A stretch of DNA of 7,849 nucleotides from an uncultured bacterium (lineage in GTDB: Bacteria; Bacillota_A; Clostridia; Lachnospirales; Lachnospiraceae): NCBI GenBank assembly GCA_905215045.1, contig CAJMOO010000082.1:1-7849 (forward strand). The letters run 5' to 3'. Of the stretch, positions 6,969-7,849 are shown in pieces. Below the pieces are notes generated by a model. That model did no database searches, was not told the origin of the DNA, and saw only the letters and a program-made list of their open reading frames with translations. Numbering within the stretch: the first letter of the stretch is position 1; each line of letters opens with the position of its first letter. A program made the position numbers and the translations under genes.

Positions 6969-6997
6969 GCACTTTTCGAAGCCACTTATCATATTAT
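6969..6997 (+). promoter_or_regulatory. Possible sigma-E-type promoter inside the hairpin, in front of the sigK-like gene
   Basis: CATATTAT (6990-6997) matches the sigma-E -10 consensus CATACAAT at 6 of 8 positions. Fourteen bp upstream, GCACTTT (6969-6975) matches the -35 consensus KMATATT at 5 of 7. A transcript from about 7003-7005 would lose the 5' arm of the hairpin but keep the ribosome binding site. sigK is under sigma-E control in B. subtilis and Clostridioides difficile. The match is partial, and the bases are also explained by the palindrome. Confidence 0.3.
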
Positions 6998-7012
6998 GAT
7001 AAAAAGGCTTAG

Positions 7013-7019
7013 AAGGGTG
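7013..7019 (+). promoter_or_regulatory. Ribosome binding site of the sigK-like gene, within the hairpin 3' arm
   Basis: AAGGGTG lies 8 nt before the TTG at 7028 and is the only Shine-Dalgarno-like sequence near that start. Its bases pair with 6971-6976 and neighbours in the hairpin, including two G-U pairs. Confidence 0.6.
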
Positions 7020-7027
7020 CTTTTCTT

Positions 7028-7651
7028 TTGCAAGAGTTTTTACAACCTTTATCACCACAGGAAGAACGACATTATCTGATCCTAAGCCGCAAGGGAGATA
7101 TCAATGCGAGAAATTTGTTAGTGGAACACAACCTTCGTTTGGTTGCACATATCGTAAAGAAATATCATAATCTGGACAGGGAAAAAGAAGATATGATCTC
7201 GATCGGTGTGATCGGGCTGATCAAAGCGATCAATACGTATGATATCAGCAAAGGCCACCGGCTTGTCACGTATGCTGCAAGATGCATTGAAAATGAATTA
7301 TTGATGATGCTTCGTCAGGAGAAAAAAACAGCAAAAAATATCTCTTTATATGAACCGATCGGGGTTGATAAAGAGGGGAATGAAATTCATCTCCTCGATA
7401 TCCTTGGATTTGAAGAAGCCGATCTGATTCAAAAGATCGATCAGAAAGAAACGATTCAGAAGATCTATAAGGAATTAGGAAAAATGGAGATGAACAAAGA
7501 GAAAAAAACACTGATCATGCGCTATGGACTTTACGGGAGAGAACCAATGACCCAGAAAGAAGTGGCAAAGGAGCTTAACATTTCAAGATCCTATGTCAGC
7601 CGGATTGAAAAACGAGCGATTATGTTAATGAAAAGTAAAATAAGAACATAA
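7028..7651 (+). CDS. sigK: RNA polymerase sigma factor, SigK family, without pro-sequence
   Basis: A 207-residue sigma-70 family factor. The opening FLQPLSPQEE, then NLLVEHNLRLVAHIVKKYHN, SIGVIGLIKAI, TYAARCIENELLM and YEPIGVDKEGNEI, are close to SigK of spore formers, the late mother-cell sigma factor for coat and cortex genes. Region 2 spans about residues 26-95; region 4 has a helix-turn-helix at about 175-195 (TQKEVAKELNISRSYVSRIEKRA). B. subtilis SigK is made as pro-SigK with a 20-residue hydrophobic N-terminus; here the frame is closed by a TAG at 7010-7012, so translation must begin at or just before the mature N-terminus, as in C. difficile. The coding sequence is unbroken, with no sign of a skin-type insertion. 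TTG 7028 is chosen because AAGGGTG lies 8 nt upstream. A vegetative SigK-like paralogue is the main alternative. Confidence 0.88.
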   Translation: MQEFLQPLSPQEERHYLILSRKGDINARNLLVEHNLRLVAHIVKKYHNLDREKEDMISIGVIGLIKAINTYDISKGHRLVTYAARCIENELLMMLRQEKKTAKNISLYEPIGVDKEGNEIHLLDILGFEEADLIQKIDQKETIQKIYKELGKMEMNKEKKTLIMRYGLYGREPMTQKEVAKELNISRSYVSRIEKRAIMLMKSKIRT

Positions 7652-7679
7652 AAAAGGTCCTATTGTAAAATCATAAATC

Positions 7680-7688
7680 TGCTATAAT
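7680..7688 (+). promoter_or_regulatory. Extended -10 promoter downstream of the sigma factor
   Basis: TGCTATAAT (7680-7688) is a perfect extended -10 element (TGnTATAAT). No good -35 box lies at 16-18 bp; the nearest candidate, TTGTAA at 7663-7668, is 14 bp away. Transcription would start near 7695 and enter the short ORFs and hairpins that follow, implying a separate transcript after the sigma factor gene. Confidence 0.5.
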
Positions 7689-7702
7689 AAAACCATAAAC
7701 AT

Positions 7703-7849
7703 ATGAACACCCATTTAAATAATGAAAACTCAGAGGGAAACACAGATGTATGCACTACATCTGTGCTTTTCCTGTTGTTGTTAGGTTTTAAGCATGTTCA
7801 GCACAGTGGAGTTTCTCAGAAGAGAAACGGAACTTTGATGAACAAATAA
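7703..7849 (+). CDS. Possible small protein, 48 residues, unknown function
   Basis: An ATG at 7703 opens 48 codons ending in the TAA at 7847-7849, the last bases of the window. The product has a polar Asn/Glu-rich N-terminus (MNTHLNNENSEGN), one Cys at 17, a short hydrophobic run at about residues 20-29 (SVLFLLLLGF) and a basic C-terminus (KHVQHSG, QKRNG, MNK). I do not recognise the family. The hydrophobic run is too short to be a clear membrane segment. There is no Shine-Dalgarno sequence, although the predicted transcript start near 7695 would make it almost leaderless. The frame runs straight through a strong hairpin (7741-7765). It could equally be chance within a leader or non-coding RNA. 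Confidence 0.3.
   Translation: MNTHLNNENSEGNTDVCTTSVLFLLLLGFKHVQHSGVSQKRNGTLMNK
7738..7771 (+). terminator. Strong hairpin after the sigma factor, probable terminator or attenuator
   Basis: CACAGATGTA (7741-7750) pairs perfectly with TACATCTGTG (7756-7765) around a 5-nt loop (TGCAC). The stem is followed by CTTTTCC, and GAAA before it can extend the pairing with TTTC. The T stretch is short and interrupted, so termination may be only moderate. It is the first strong hairpin after the sigma factor stop, 90 nt downstream. It also covers the ATG of a possible 12-codon ORF at 7746. Confidence 0.5.
7811..7828 (+). repeat. Inverted repeat (hairpin) near the window end
   Basis: GTTTCTC (7811-7817) pairs perfectly with GAGAAAC (7822-7828) around an AGAA tetraloop. 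Outside it, a GGA/GGA internal loop is closed by AGT (7805-7807) with ACT (7832-7834), and TGTTCA (7795-7800) can pair with TGAACA (7838-7843). This gives a layered stem of about 50 nt, with no T run visible before the window ends. Confidence 0.45.

Larger units (their letters stand above)
6965..7024 (+). terminator. Long hairpin: probable terminator of the ireB-trhP run and cover over the sigma-factor RBS
   Basis: The arms 6965-6983 and 7006-7024 pair over 19 positions (16 Watson-Crick, 2 G-U, 1 mismatch at 6978/7011). Inside them 6986-6992 pairs with 6996-7002 (7 bp, 3-nt loop). The 3' arm ends in TTTT and is followed by CTTTT, as in an intrinsic terminator. It lies 33 nt after the trhP stop. 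The same 3' arm contains AAGGGTG (7013-7019), the ribosome binding site of the sigma factor whose TTG starts at 7028, so read-through RNA would have that site paired. Confidence 0.7.

Noticed and set aside
7690..7703. Sigma-K-like CATA box (CATAAACAT) downstream of the sigK-like gene, suggesting autoregulated transcription
   Set aside because: The second half of the -10 consensus (TA after three bases) is not met and no AC-type -35 stands out; the extended -10 TATAAT nearby is a better match.
1..7849. Novel defence, mobile or CRISPR-like system
   Set aside because: All larger genes belong to conserved core families in a conserved order, and I see no direct-repeat array, transposase, integrase, toxin-antitoxin pair or attachment site.

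Overview
The window looks like a stretch of chromosomal housekeeping DNA from a low-GC, endospore-forming Clostridia, most likely a Lachnospiraceae-type gut anaerobe. This is inferred from the A/T-rich codon choice, the strong GGAGG-type ribosome binding sites, the IreB / RuvX / DUF1292 gene trio, RNase J and a SigK-type sporulation sigma factor. I see no mobile element, CRISPR array, rRNA or tRNA.

Layout: (1) 1-122, the 3' end of an unidentified plus-strand gene, overlapping tail-to-tail with a minus-strand gene for an HPr-fold protein (106-339) that has a good sigma-A promoter. (2) 415-1737, mtaB, the methylthiotransferase acting on t6A37 of tRNA, divergent from the HPr-like gene. (3) A promoter at 1764-1792 opens a long plus-strand run: ireB, ruvX, a DUF1292 (yrzB-like) gene, RNase J, a short MltG-like membrane protein, an O-methyltransferase of the TrmR type and a U32-family protein of the TrhP type. 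The last four genes are joined by a 1-nt gap and two ATGA overlaps, so they are probably cotranscribed. (4) 6965-7024, a long hairpin followed by a T-rich stretch. It looks like the operon terminator, but its 3' arm also contains the ribosome binding site of the next gene. (5) 7028-7651, a SigK-family sigma factor that starts at TTG and lacks a pro-sequence. (6) 7652-7849, no recognised gene; it holds an extended -10 promoter, a strong hairpin, a possible 48-codon ORF, an alternative 12-codon Cys-rich ORF and a second hairpin.

The order ireB-ruvX-yrzB ... mltG-trmR-trhP matches, from memory, the Bacillus subtilis yrzL-yrrK-yrzB-yrrL-yrrM-yrrN-yrrO block, with RNase J inserted and only one U32 gene. 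Three products act on the tRNA anticodon loop: MtaB at position 37, and the TrhP/TrmR pair predicted to make 5-hydroxy- and then 5-methoxyuridine at U34. Most of the window is therefore conserved core genome. The parts that stand out are the hairpin/RBS arrangement in front of the sigma factor and the unexplained 3' end.

Three start sites were chosen differently from the longest ORF: ireB at 1822 (ATG), rnj at 2859 (TTG) and trmR at 5037 (ATG), each because of a properly spaced Shine-Dalgarno sequence.
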